Assembly: GCA_050480705.1 (NCBI GenBank)
Contig: JBJHAX010000006.1
Coordinates: 18,979 to 82,978 of the forward strand
DNA: 64,000 bases
DNA from: JBJHAX01 sp050480705
Lineage (GTDB): Bacteria; Actinomycetota; Nitriliruptoria; Nitriliruptorales; Nitriliruptoraceae
Reading direction: 5' to 3'
Shown here: in pieces, positions 46,361 through 54,484 of the stretch
Layout of the letters: each line of letters opens with the position of its first letter
Position numbering within the stretch: position 1 is the stretch's first letter
Position numbers and translations under genes: made by a program
Notes under the pieces: generated by a model
Told to the model about the DNA's origin: nothing
The model's input: the letters and a program-made list of their open reading frames with translations, nothing else
Database searches by the model: none

Positions 46361-47246
46361 CGGCGACATCCTCCCGTTCATCATCGGCGCCCCGCAGATA
46401 GACGAACCAGTAGACGGCAGCGACGAGCACCGAGCCTCCGATGATGTTGCCCAGGGTGACACCGGCGAGGTTCGCGACGACTCCTGCGGGAGCGACCTCG
46501 GCGAGCGCGGCCGCGTCGAGGCCGGCGGCTGCGACAGCGTCCGGGTCGAACCGCAGCGCCATGCCTGCTGCGAAGTAGTGGATGTTGGCGACGACGTGGT
46601 CGGCGTTGAGGACCACCAGCGCGATCATCGGCAACAGGCACGCAAGCATGCGGTCGGTCGTGGTGCGCGCACTGAAGCAGGCCCACACCGCCAGGCAGAC
46701 CAGGGTGTTGCCGACCACACCGAGTGCGACGTCCTGGACGAACGTCCGCGACGATTTCGCGACTGCGGTCTCCAGCGCCTGGGCCGCGAACAGCCCGTCT
46801 CCTGCGCCATAGGCCCCGCCGATGACGAGCAGCGCGGCGATGCTTGCGGCACCGACGATGTTGCCGGCGTAGACGACGACCCAGTTGACCACGACCGGCC
46901 AGGTGCGCACCCGCCCGGACGCCCACGCCATCGCGATCAGGTTGTTCGAGGTGAACAGCTCGCCGCCACCGGTCATGACCAGCGCCAGACCCAGCGCGAA
47001 CACGATGCCGCCGATGACGCGGGTCGGCCCGAAGCCGGCATCCGATCCGGCCATCGCCGCGGTCGACGCGGCAGCGGCCAGACCGAGCATCGATCCGCCG
47101 ATGACCGACAGCCACAGCGTTGCGACGATGCCCCGGTTTGCGTCTTCGACCCCTGCGCTGCGGACACGGCGCGCGATCTCCGACGGGGCGTAGGCATCGA
47201 CGGCGCGTGGGTCCCTTCTGGGAAGCGCAACGGGACTGACCTCCAT
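46350..47246 (-). CDS. Formate/nitrite transporter (FNT) family channel
   Basis: Membrane channel of 298 residues with six hydrophobic segments. GGELFTSNNLIA and VVLNADHVVANIHYFAAG carry the conserved Asn and the central gating His of FNT proteins. Substrates in the family include formate, nitrite, hydrosulfide and acetate or lactate. The ATG at 47246 follows GGGAGGAG by five bases. It is the first gene of the operon with the cation ATPase and acyl-CoA dehydrogenase. The unusual neighbours suggest acid or anion stress rather than nitrate respiration. Confidence 0.86.
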   Translation of the reverse strand: MEVSPVALPRRDPRAVDAYAPSEIARRVRSAGVEDANRGIVATLWLSVIGGSMLGLAAAASTAAMAGSDAGFGPTRVIGGIVFALGLALVMTGGGELFTSNNLIAMAWASGRVRTWPVVVNWVVVYAGNIVGAASIAALLVIGGAYGAGDGLFAAQALETAVAKSSRTFVQDVALGVVGNTLVCLAVWACFSARTTTDRMLACLLPMIALVVLNADHVVANIHYFAAGMALRFDPDAVAAAGLDAAALAEVAPAGVVANLAGVTLGNIIGGSVLVAAVYWFVYLRGADDEREDVADAT

Positions 47247-47422
47247 GACAACTCCTCCCGGACCCGGCGGTGTCGGCCGACGCCGCCGGAATGTCGCTGG
47301 GCGATGGGAGCATGCCCGTGACCGCTGCTGCACGCGAGACACGAATGTTCGACCGGCAGCACAGCCTTGCGGGTTGGCTGCGACGACGAAAGGGCAGCTC
47401 GGACGCACCTGGCGGGACCACC

Positions 47423-47436
47423 GGCCCGGCCGGGCC
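47423..47436. terminator. Palindrome in the gap after the MacAB-type operon
   Basis: The 14-bp perfect palindrome GGCCCGGCCGGGCC lies about 30 bp past the end of the last gene of the minus-strand efflux operon, within a 218-bp gap before the FNT gene. It can fold back, but the loop is tight and no T-run follows, so termination is only a guess. Confidence 0.3.
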
Positions 47437-47464
47437 ACCGACGTCGGCCGGTGATCCCTCGCGT

Positions 47465-48073
47465 TCAGCGTGGCAGCAACTCGGCGAACTCGGTCGCCGT
47501 GACCACACCTACGTCGTCGAACTCGCCACGTACCCGCACCGGGGTGCCAGGCGGCAGATCGGGCAGCTCGGCCGCGTGTGCCGTCGCGACACTCGTCGTC
47601 GCGGTGATCCTGACCCGCACAACGGTCCCGTCGGCCTGCTCGACGAGTGCCTCGTCACCATCGAGTGCCCTGACCACACCGCGCAACAGGTCGGGGTCGG
47701 CGTCGATGGTGTGCACTGCCGGCTCATCATCTGCCTGCTGTGCCTCGATCTGTGCGGCGAACTCCGCCGCGCCCCGTCCCGTCATCGCACCCAGCGCGAA
47801 ACCGAACACGAAGATCGCCACGATCACCAGGATCGTGGTGGAACGCGCTCGTGCTCGACCGCTCGCGGCGACCAGACGGTCGGAGAGGTCGGTGTCGTCC
47901 AGCGGCGTCGCGAGCAGCGCCTCATCGTCGCTGGCACCAGCCACACCGCCGGCGGCATGGTCGCCCGCATCCGTCGACGCACCGGCAGGCCCGCCGCTGG
48001 TCGTCGCGGAGGTGCGTTGGTCGCGGTCAGCCGCACGGTGTCGGCGTGCTCGCATGTCGGATCGTCTCCTCAT
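47465..48073 (-). CDS. Single-span membrane protein with a DUF5666-like outer domain
   Basis: Protein of 202 residues. A long charged N-terminal part (1-75) is followed by one membrane span (about 79-97, ILVIVAIFVFGFALGAM). The last 85 residues look like a small beta barrel with GVVRALDGDEALVEQADGTV and PGTPVRVRGEFDD, as in DUF5666 domains. The ATG overlaps the FtsX-type permease stop (ATGA). A second ATG at 48055 has GAGGAG ten bases upstream. As the last gene of the operon it may be an accessory factor of the exporter. Confidence 0.72.
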   Translation of the reverse strand: MRRRSDMRARRHRAADRDQRTSATTSGGPAGASTDAGDHAAGGVAGASDDEALLATPLDDTDLSDRLVAASGRARARSTTILVIVAIFVFGFALGAMTGRGAAEFAAQIEAQQADDEPAVHTIDADPDLLRGVVRALDGDEALVEQADGTVVRVRITATTSVATAHAAELPDLPPGTPVRVRGEFDDVGVVTATEFAELLPR

Positions 48074-49287
48074 TCGTAGCGCAGGGCGTCGATCGGGCGC
48101 AGCTTCGCGGCACGGTTCGCCGGGTGGGCCCCGAAGAAGATGCCGATGGCCAGCGTCACACCGAACGCCAGCACGATGGTGCTGGGCATCACGACGGGGC
48201 TGAACACGCCGATCGTGACCTGACTCGCCGCGATCCCGGCAGCGACCCCGAGCACGCCTCCCATCAGCGAGAGCATGGTCGCCTCGAGCAGGAACTGACC
48301 GAGAATTGCACCGCGGGGTGCGCCGATTGCTTTGCGGATGCCGATCTCGCGGGTGCGTTCGGTGACCGTCATGAGCATGATGTTGGTGATGCCGACCCCG
48401 CCGACGAGCAGGGAGATGCCGGCGATGGCGGCCAGCATGGCCGAGATGAGCCCGGTAATCGTGCTGATCGCGTCGAGCAACGTCGCCTGGTTGAAGATCT
48501 CGTAGAAGCGGTCATCGGGATCGGTGATGCCGTAGCGGGCGTCGAGGATCGCCACGATCTGCGCTTCGGCCGCATCGACCTCATCGGGGCCGGTCGCCTG
48601 CACGACGATCCCGTCGACCGGCCCGTAGCCGGTGACACTCTGCTGCAGCGACGTCAGCGGCGCGAACGCCAGGTTGTCGATGTCCTGGCCGACGAGCTCG
48701 CCGCGCTCGACGATGACACCCAGGACGGTGAACGGAGCACCTTCCACCAGGATGCGCTCGCCGATCGGATCAGCGTCGCCGAACAACTCGTCGGCGACGG
48801 TCCGGCCGATCAGCACGACCTGGCGGCCCGCGTCGAGATCGGCTTCGGTGAACGAGGACCCTTCGACGACGCCGAACTCGGCGATGTCGAGGTAGGCCGG
48901 TGTCGCCCCGATGAACGTCTCGATCGAATGCGTCGAGAACCCGTAGGCGGTTCGGACACCGAACATCTGGATGACGGGCGCAGCGCGTGCGACCGCCGGG
49001 GCGCCGTCGGCCTGTTCGATCGCGCGCGCGTCCGCCAGACTGAGTTCGCGACGGCGCACGTGCCGGCCGTCGTCGGGATCGGCGGAGGGGTCGACGAACA
49101 CGGTGACGGTGTTGGCCCCGAAGGAGTTGATCGTCGCCGAGATGGCCTGCCCGGCGCCGTTGCCGATCGCGGTGAGCAGCACGACGGCGAACACACCGAT
49201 GAAGATGCCCAGCATCGTGAGCACCGAGCGCATCCGGTTGGCGACGAGCCCGCGCATGGCGAACCGCAGCACCTCGCGCAGCATCAT
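48070..49287 (-). CDS. MacB/FtsX-type ABC exporter permease
   Basis: Permease of 405 residues with four membrane spans, one near the N-terminus (about 20-45) and three at the C-terminus (about 280-395), around a large outer domain of about 230 residues (MacB_PCD type). The segments MRSVLTMLGIFIGV and TERTREIGIRKAIGAPRGAI are family hallmarks. With the ATPase and membrane-fusion protein it forms a MacB-like mechanotransmission exporter for peptides, lipids or drugs. Its ATG overlaps the ATPase stop (ATGA). Confidence 0.88.
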   Translation of the reverse strand: MMLREVLRFAMRGLVANRMRSVLTMLGIFIGVFAVVLLTAIGNGAGQAISATINSFGANTVTVFVDPSADPDDGRHVRRRELSLADARAIEQADGAPAVARAAPVIQMFGVRTAYGFSTHSIETFIGATPAYLDIAEFGVVEGSSFTEADLDAGRQVVLIGRTVADELFGDADPIGERILVEGAPFTVLGVIVERGELVGQDIDNLAFAPLTSLQQSVTGYGPVDGIVVQATGPDEVDAAEAQIVAILDARYGITDPDDRFYEIFNQATLLDAISTITGLISAMLAAIAGISLLVGGVGITNIMLMTVTERTREIGIRKAIGAPRGAILGQFLLEATMLSLMGGVLGVAAGIAASQVTIGVFSPVVMPSTIVLAFGVTLAIGIFFGAHPANRAAKLRPIDALRYE

Positions 49288-50039
49288 GGCGACGCCGCTC
49301 CCACGCGTGTTCCCTTCTCGGTCGCCTCGTCGTACTCGACCCTGCCGTCGAGCAGTCGCACGACCCGGCTGGCGTGCGCCGCAACGTCGTCCTCGTGGGT
49401 GATCAGCACGATCGTCCGACCAAGTTCATGGAACCGGTCGAGGACCGCCAGGATGTCCCCGGTTGCCCGGCTGTCGAGGTTGCCCGTCGGCTCGTCGGCG
49501 AGGATCAGCGTCGGGCTGGTGACCAGCGCACGTGCGATGGCGACCCGTTGCTGTTGCCCGCCTGACAGCTCGTTCGGTCGGTGCCCGGTGCGGTCGGCGA
49601 GCCCGACCTGGCGCAGCGCAGCGAGCGAACGACGCCGACGCTCGGACCGTGACAGCCCTGCGTACACGAGCGGCATTTCGACGTTGGCGAGCGCGGTCGT
49701 GCGTGACACGAGGTTGAACGACTGGAAGACGAACCCGATCTTGCGGTTGCGAACGATCGCCTGCTGGCGGTCGTTGAGGCTCGACACGTCGATGCCGTCG
49801 AGCAGGTAGCGGCCCGACGTCGGCACGTCGAGGCAACCAACGACGTTCATGAGCGTGGACTTGCCGGAACCGGACGCACCCATGATCGCGACGTACTCGC
49901 CGGTCTGGATCGTGAGCGTGACACCGTCGAGCGCACGAACTTCTGCCGCGCCTTCGCCGTAGACCTTGTGGACGTCACGCACGTCGATGACAGGTCGTGC
50001 ACGGCGCTGCTCAGCACCCGCGCCGCCGGCCTCGGTCAT
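49284..50039 (-). CDS. MacB-type ABC exporter ATPase
   Basis: ATPase of 251 residues. Walker A is in IMGASGSGKSTLMNVVGCLD, here GASGSGKST; the Q-loop is FQSFNLVSR, the signature LSGGQQQRVAIARAL, Walker B LILADEPTGNLDS and the switch His in LITHEDD. These are the LolD/MacB-class sequences. The ATG at 50039 is four bases after the adaptor stop. In-frame upstream starts would lie inside the adaptor gene. Confidence 0.88.
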   Translation of the reverse strand: MTEAGGAGAEQRRARPVIDVRDVHKVYGEGAAEVRALDGVTLTIQTGEYVAIMGASGSGKSTLMNVVGCLDVPTSGRYLLDGIDVSSLNDRQQAIVRNRKIGFVFQSFNLVSRTTALANVEMPLVYAGLSRSERRRRSLAALRQVGLADRTGHRPNELSGGQQQRVAIARALVTSPTLILADEPTGNLDSRATGDILAVLDRFHELGRTIVLITHEDDVAAHASRVVRLLDGRVEYDEATEKGTRVGAASP

Positions 50040-50043
50040 CGCC

Positions 50044-51555
50044 TCAGCCACCGTTGGCTCCGCGGGCCGGTTCGGTCGCGGGCTCACCGCCGCCGCCGGG
50101 GCCGAAGATGTCGGGGAGCTGTCCGCTGCCCCGGGTGGGCAGGACCACCTCGTCGCCTTCTTCGACGCCCGAGACGATCTCGGTGTGCTGGTCGCCGCGA
50201 ACACCCGTGACGACGTCACGCACGTGCTGTTCTTCGCCGTCCCAGACGGTCACCGTCGTTCGTGAGCCAACCGTGGTCAACGCGGTGGTGGGCACGTACA
50301 CGACATCGTCGGCCTGTCCGGCGACGACCTCGACGGTGCTGGTCTGCCCGATGCGCACCTCCTCGGGCATTCGGTCGACCTCGATCCGCACGCCGTACTG
50401 CACCAGGTTGCCCGTCATCGTGGGCAGCGGGTCGATGCGCCGCACGTGGCCGTTGGCGCTCAAGCCCGGGAGCGCGTCGAACGTCACGGATGCCGGTTGG
50501 CCGACCTCGAGTTGAGCGGCGTCGGCTTCGGAGAACATCGCCTCGATCTCACGCTCGCCCGTGTCGGTGATGACGATCGCGGACTGCTGCCCACCGGCGG
50601 GGCCTGCGACGGTCTCGCCGACGCGGACGTTGAGGGCGGCGATCACGCCGGAGGTCGGCGATCGCAACACCGTGTCGTCGAGGTCACGTTCTGCCTGCGC
50701 ATGCTGGACCCGTGCCCGCACGACTTCAGCGTCTGCCTGCGCGGCGTCGCCCTGACCGGGAGATGCGGTCTGCACCGCGATCTCGGCTCGGGTCGCGTCG
50801 AGCGCCAGGCGAGCCGAGTCGACGCGTTCACGTGCCTGCTGCAATTCATGGTCGGCCCGAAGGCGCGCCTCGTCGCGGTTGCGCCTGGCCGTCCGCGCAG
50901 CATCGCGTGCGTCTTCGTAGCGGTGATCGGCCTGCAGGCAGCGTTGCGCATCAGGATCGTCGTCATCAACACTGTCACAGCCGATCTCTGCGTCGACCCG
51001 CTCGTAGAAGTCCTCGGCGCGGTTCTCCTGACGCTCAGCATTGTCCACCTGCTGGTCGAGCAGGTCGAGCGCGGCCTCGTGATGCTCACGGGCGAAGGCG
51101 AGTCCACCTTCGGACTGCCGCAGGTTCAGTTCCGCCTGGGAGCGCTGAACGTCGAGCAGGCGGCGCAGTTCATTCCCGGCGCCTTCGTGGAGTTGGGCGC
51201 GGATCGCATTCGCGGCACGCATGCCGGCTTCGGCGACTTCGAGCTGCTCGGCGTAGGGCGTGTCGTCGAGGTGTCCGAGGATCTCGTCGCGCTCCACGCG
51301 CTGGCCGACGTCGACCGACAGCTCGACGATGGTGCCCGCGACGGCGAAATTCACGCCGACGTCGCCGGGTGAGACGACCTCGCCTGCGGCTGCGACGGTT
51401 CCGATGACCGTGCCACGTTCAGCGGTTGCGGTCGTCGGTGCGAGCTCACGTGGTCCGCCGCCGGCGATCGCGCCCGCGGCGAGCGCGAGGCCGAGCAGCA
51501 CGACGCCGACGAGCACGAGGTTGATGATGAGCGTGCGACGCTTGAGCGACGGCAT
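50044..51555 (-). CDS. Membrane-fusion/adaptor protein of the MacB-type exporter
   Basis: Exported adaptor of 503 residues. One N-terminal span (about 8-30) anchors it. The rest has a lipoyl-like half (VVSPGDVGVNFAVAGTI), a very long coiled-coil hairpin (about 90-260, rich in Glu, Arg and Ala), the matching lipoyl half (TVLRSPTSGVIAALNVRVGE), and beta-barrel domains up to a Gly-rich tail. The hairpin carries an extra loop with two Cys (GCDSVDDDDPDAQRCL). In a Gram-positive cell it would span the wall region and feed substrate to or from the FtsX-type permease. Confidence 0.84.
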   Translation of the reverse strand: MPSLKRRTLIINLVLVGVVLLGLALAAGAIAGGGPRELAPTTATAERGTVIGTVAAAGEVVSPGDVGVNFAVAGTIVELSVDVGQRVERDEILGHLDDTPYAEQLEVAEAGMRAANAIRAQLHEGAGNELRRLLDVQRSQAELNLRQSEGGLAFAREHHEAALDLLDQQVDNAERQENRAEDFYERVDAEIGCDSVDDDDPDAQRCLQADHRYEDARDAARTARRNRDEARLRADHELQQARERVDSARLALDATRAEIAVQTASPGQGDAAQADAEVVRARVQHAQAERDLDDTVLRSPTSGVIAALNVRVGETVAGPAGGQQSAIVITDTGEREIEAMFSEADAAQLEVGQPASVTFDALPGLSANGHVRRIDPLPTMTGNLVQYGVRIEVDRMPEEVRIGQTSTVEVVAGQADDVVYVPTTALTTVGSRTTVTVWDGEEQHVRDVVTGVRGDQHTEIVSGVEEGDEVVLPTRGSGQLPDIFGPGGGGEPATEPARGANGG

Positions 51556-51607
51556 GGTTGTGCGTCCTATTCCGCAGTCGAGAGCCGCATGGCGGCCCGG
51601 CGATCGG

Positions 51608-52288
51608 TCACGAGTCGCTGGTCATCGCCAGCAACGCTTCGCGCCAGCGTTCGTACATGTCTTCGGTGATCACACCCTGGGCCAGGATCTGTGCTGCGGG
51701 AAGCGCCCAGGCGCGCATCCCTTCGGCGCCGGCGAGCAGGTCGGCCCCCACGAGACGCTCGATGTGTTCGTGGAGTACCAGCGCACCGAGCTGCCAGATG
51801 ACGAGAACGGCCGCACGCCCCCGCGGGTCGTCGCTTGGACGAACGACACCGCTGCCCACACCTTCGCGAAGGTAGTCGACCGCGTCGTCGACCATCTCGT
51901 CGATCAGGGTGGCGACATGCTCGGTCCCGTCAGACAGGGTGTGCGCGAGATAGCGCATCAGGGGCGGTTCGTCATCGAGCGTGCGCAGCGCGGCGAACAC
52001 ATCCAGGCCGAGACCCTGCTTCATGGCCGCGATCTTGTGTTCCCGGATAGCACTGGCGACGTAGCGGTCACATTCGGTGCGCAGCCCGTCCTTCGAACCG
52101 AAATGATGGATGATCAACTGTGGCGACACGCCCACGTCAGCGGCGATGTCCTTGAGTCGGGTCGCCGCGACACCGTTGTCGGCGAACCGGGCGATCGCAG
52201 CGTTGCGAACGCGGGCACGCGCCGTGAGATCGTCGTCCGTGGACGACGGATCTCCGGACGGTTCCGGCGAAGCGATCTCGAGTGACAA
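51608..52288 (-). CDS. TetR-family regulator of the MacAB-like operon
   Basis: Repressor of 226 residues. The helix-turn-helix is in ADNGVAATRLKDIAADVGVS (about 35-55), followed by PQLIIHHFGSKDGL. The larger C-terminal part is a ligand domain of unknown specificity. The only good start is a TTG at 52288, 52 bp or more upstream of the adaptor gene on the same strand. A symmetrical operator-like site lies about 60 bp before the gene, so autoregulation of the whole operon is likely. Confidence 0.84.
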   Translation of the reverse strand: MSLEIASPEPSGDPSSTDDDLTARARVRNAAIARFADNGVAATRLKDIAADVGVSPQLIIHHFGSKDGLRTECDRYVASAIREHKIAAMKQGLGLDVFAALRTLDDEPPLMRYLAHTLSDGTEHVATLIDEMVDDAVDYLREGVGSGVVRPSDDPRGRAAVLVIWQLGALVLHEHIERLVGADLLAGAEGMRAWALPAAQILAQGVITEDMYERWREALLAMTSDS

Positions 52289-52345
52289 GGGCGATTCCGA
52301 TGCGCGCTCGGGCGACTGCGCGTTTCGTGTACGTGGACGAATGCC

Positions 52346-52373
52346 ACTGAATGCAACTCAGTTGACTGAATGC
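52346..52373. promoter_or_regulatory. Operator-like repeats upstream of tetR
   Basis: Two exact copies of ACTGAATGC (52346-52354 and 52365-52373) flank a perfect palindrome CAACT-C-AGTTG (52354-52364). The 19-bp period puts the copies nearly two helical turns apart. The location, between the TetR gene and the end of the cupin gene, fits a TetR operator over the promoter. Confidence 0.5.
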
Positions 52374-52461
52374 GATACAGCCTAGTGTGGTCGGGCGACG
52401 ACGACAACGTCGACTCGCCCATCCACGCCGCGAACGCGGCAATCCCGCGCTCGCGGCAGAT

Positions 52462-52950
52462 TCAGGGCAGGCGCCGGCCGAGCAACCGTGCAATGCGCCC
52501 GAGGACCGCAGCGGCGAATCGCGACGGTCCGACGAGCCGGAACACATCACGGTATTCGTGGGCGAGCAGTGCGCGGTCGAGGAGAGCGGCGTCGTCACCG
52601 AGTGCGGCGACCGTGCTGAAGAACTCTGTGGTGCGCAGCGCGGGTCGGGTCTGCCACCGCACGACCGCGGGTTGGGTGTCCGAGGCGTTGTAGACCAGAT
52701 GCGGGGTGCCGCGGGTCACCGTGATCTCCTCGCCTGTGGCGATACGGCGCGCCTGTCCGTCGACGACGAAGATCATTGCGCCGGATTCGACGAAGAAGTG
52801 CTCGTCCTGCGCCGGATGCAGATGCGCCGGTGGAGCCGGCGACGCCGGCAGATACTCGACACGCTGCTCATGGACCGCGCCGTCGGTGTCGCTGCCCGTC
52901 CGTAGGTACCAGACGCGACCCGAGGCGGTGTCGTGTGTGGGTTCGCTCAT
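52462..52950 (-). CDS. Cupin-domain protein
   Basis: Protein of 162 residues. The cupin metal motif is in PAHLHPAQDEHFFVESG (two His and Glu/His), and the second motif is around GTPHLVYNAS. The C-terminal 60 residues form a helical tail with FRLVGPSRFAAAVLGRIARL. There is no signal peptide. It could be an isomerase, a dioxygenase or a ligand-binding protein, and no substrate is implied by the neighbours. Confidence 0.78.
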   Translation of the reverse strand: MSEPTHDTASGRVWYLRTGSDTDGAVHEQRVEYLPASPAPPAHLHPAQDEHFFVESGAMIFVVDGQARRIATGEEITVTRGTPHLVYNASDTQPAVVRWQTRPALRTTEFFSTVAALGDDAALLDRALLAHEYRDVFRLVGPSRFAAAVLGRIARLLGRRLP

Positions 52951-53039
52951 CGTTTCGCACCTTCGCCGAGCGGCATCCTCCCACGCGACGGCCGCCAAGC
53001 AAACCCGTGTCATGACGACTGCAGGTTCAGTCCGGCTCG

Positions 53040-54008
53040 TCAGTCGCCTGCGACCTCGTTGGTGGCAGGTCGGTCGTGCCACGGCTGCAGTGGTGCGCCG
53101 GTGGTGATCGGCGTGTCGGCGACGAAGCGGTCGTGCACGAGGCACACGCCCGTCAGCAGCAGCGCCGCGACGATGCCGAGCAGCCCGACGGGCGCAACGA
53201 CGAGCGGGCCCGCGCCGGCCAGGTAGACGAGGGTGAGCGCACCGACGGCGTTGAGCGATCCGTGGAAGAACGTCGCGGCGAGCACGCTGCGAGCACGCAC
53301 GGTGACGTAGGTGAGGAACGGGGCGAGCGCGATCGTCGCAAGCGTCATCACCGCGACACCCGCGACCGGGTGGTCGGGGAAGTTGTGACCCTGGACGATG
53401 ATCGGTGCGTGCCAGACACCCCAGACCAGCCCGGTCAAAGCCGAGGCGCGCCAGAACCCGAGGGGGGCGAGGTGGGTGAGCATCAGCCCGCGCCAACCGA
53501 GCTCTTCGCCCAGGGCAGCCAGCGCATTGATCGTCAGTCCCGCGAGCAACCCCTGGACTGCGAACAGCACGGCCGGCGGCACAGACAGGTCGCGCAGCGC
53601 CGCAGCAGCCTGCGCCACCTGCTCGTCCGTCAGCCCGAGCCCTTCGAGGTAGGTGGTCGGATCCGCCGTGTAGGACACGCCCGGCATGAGCACGCCGAGA
53701 CCGACCGTGACCGCGACCAGTAGCAGGGGCGCGACCCAGGCAATGGCGACCCAGCGCAACGACCCCACCCGCAGGCCCAGGGCCGCCCGCACAGGGACGC
53801 CTGACCGCCGCGCCACGATGACCGCTGCGATGCCCGGCGCCCACATGAAGGTCGCAACGACGAGCACGACGCTTGGCGTCGTACCCAGCTCGATGCCGGC
53901 AAGACGCATCACCAGCGCTGCACCCCACGAGATCGCGAACGTGAGAAAGAGGAATGCGGACAGCTGACGTCGCGACGAGGGCTCGATCCGCGCACGCTGG
54001 GCCATCAT
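53040..54008 (-). CDS. CPBP-family intramembrane protease
   Basis: Integral membrane protein of 322 residues with about eight hydrophobic segments. The three CPBP motifs are present: EELGWRG (Glu-Glu and Arg), GLVWGVWHAP (His) and FFHGSLN (His). Members cleave substrates within the membrane or process prenylated or peptide products. GAGGAGG lies three bases before the first ATG (54008) and six before the second (54005), so the second may be used. Confidence 0.86.
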   Translation of the reverse strand: MMAQRARIEPSSRRQLSAFLFLTFAISWGAALVMRLAGIELGTTPSVVLVVATFMWAPGIAAVIVARRSGVPVRAALGLRVGSLRWVAIAWVAPLLLVAVTVGLGVLMPGVSYTADPTTYLEGLGLTDEQVAQAAAALRDLSVPPAVLFAVQGLLAGLTINALAALGEELGWRGLMLTHLAPLGFWRASALTGLVWGVWHAPIIVQGHNFPDHPVAGVAVMTLATIALAPFLTYVTVRARSVLAATFFHGSLNAVGALTLVYLAGAGPLVVAPVGLLGIVAALLLTGVCLVHDRFVADTPITTGAPLQPWHDRPATNEVAGD

Positions 54009-54073
54009 CGTCCTCCTCGATCAGGATCGTTACTCGGCGGTGGCCGGCGACGGCGGTCGCGCGACGATCACCG

Positions 54074-54226
54074 TCAGCGAAACAGCCGTCCGAGGCCCCG
54101 GCCCGTTGCCCGACCGGCGATCCGCCGGCCGACGCGACGGCCGACACGGCCGCGCTTGACCGCGTTCACATCGCCGAGCAGGCGCGCGACCTTGTACAGC
54201 ACGCCTCGTGTTCGATTGATCCCCAT
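54074..54226 (-). CDS. Conserved-looking 50-residue basic protein
   Basis: Very short gene whose protein opens MGINRTRGVLYKVARLLGDV and ends ATGRGLGRLFR, with an Arg/Lys/Gly-rich middle (GRRVGRRIAGR). Similar short proteins of the same start and end pattern occur in other actinobacteria as far as I recall, so it is probably real. The ATG at 54226 has an AGGGGAAG site. The strong positive charge suggests binding to nucleic acid, ribosome or membrane. The function is unknown. Confidence 0.62.
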   Translation of the reverse strand: MGINRTRGVLYKVARLLGDVNAVKRGRVGRRVGRRIAGRATGRGLGRLFR

Positions 54227-54474
54227 GGCGGTCTTCCCCTTTCAACACTCCGGGGACGCACCTGCCCCTGACCCCACCACAACGTGGCGACGAGCGTCCG
54301 GTGACGCGACCGTACGTGCTCCGTGGGACACCCGGCCACGTACAGACCAGATCCCTTCGCGGATGCACGTTGGGGAGGACCGCACTTCGCACTGCGGCTG
54401 TCCCCACCGCCATGCCGATGTCGCTTCGTTAGCATCCGTCCATGGGAACTCGCCGCGCCGATTCGGCGGCACAG

Positions 54475-54484
54475 NNNNNNNNNN
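54475..54484. other. Ten-N assembly gap
   Basis: Ten undetermined bases join two pieces of assembly. The real distance is unknown. The gap falls within or just before the coding region of the kinase that follows. Confidence 0.98.

Noticed and set aside
45324..47321. 665-codon open frame on the plus strand
   Set aside because: It lies antisense to the cation ATPase and FNT genes, which have clear motifs. Long antisense frames are expected in GC-rich coding DNA.
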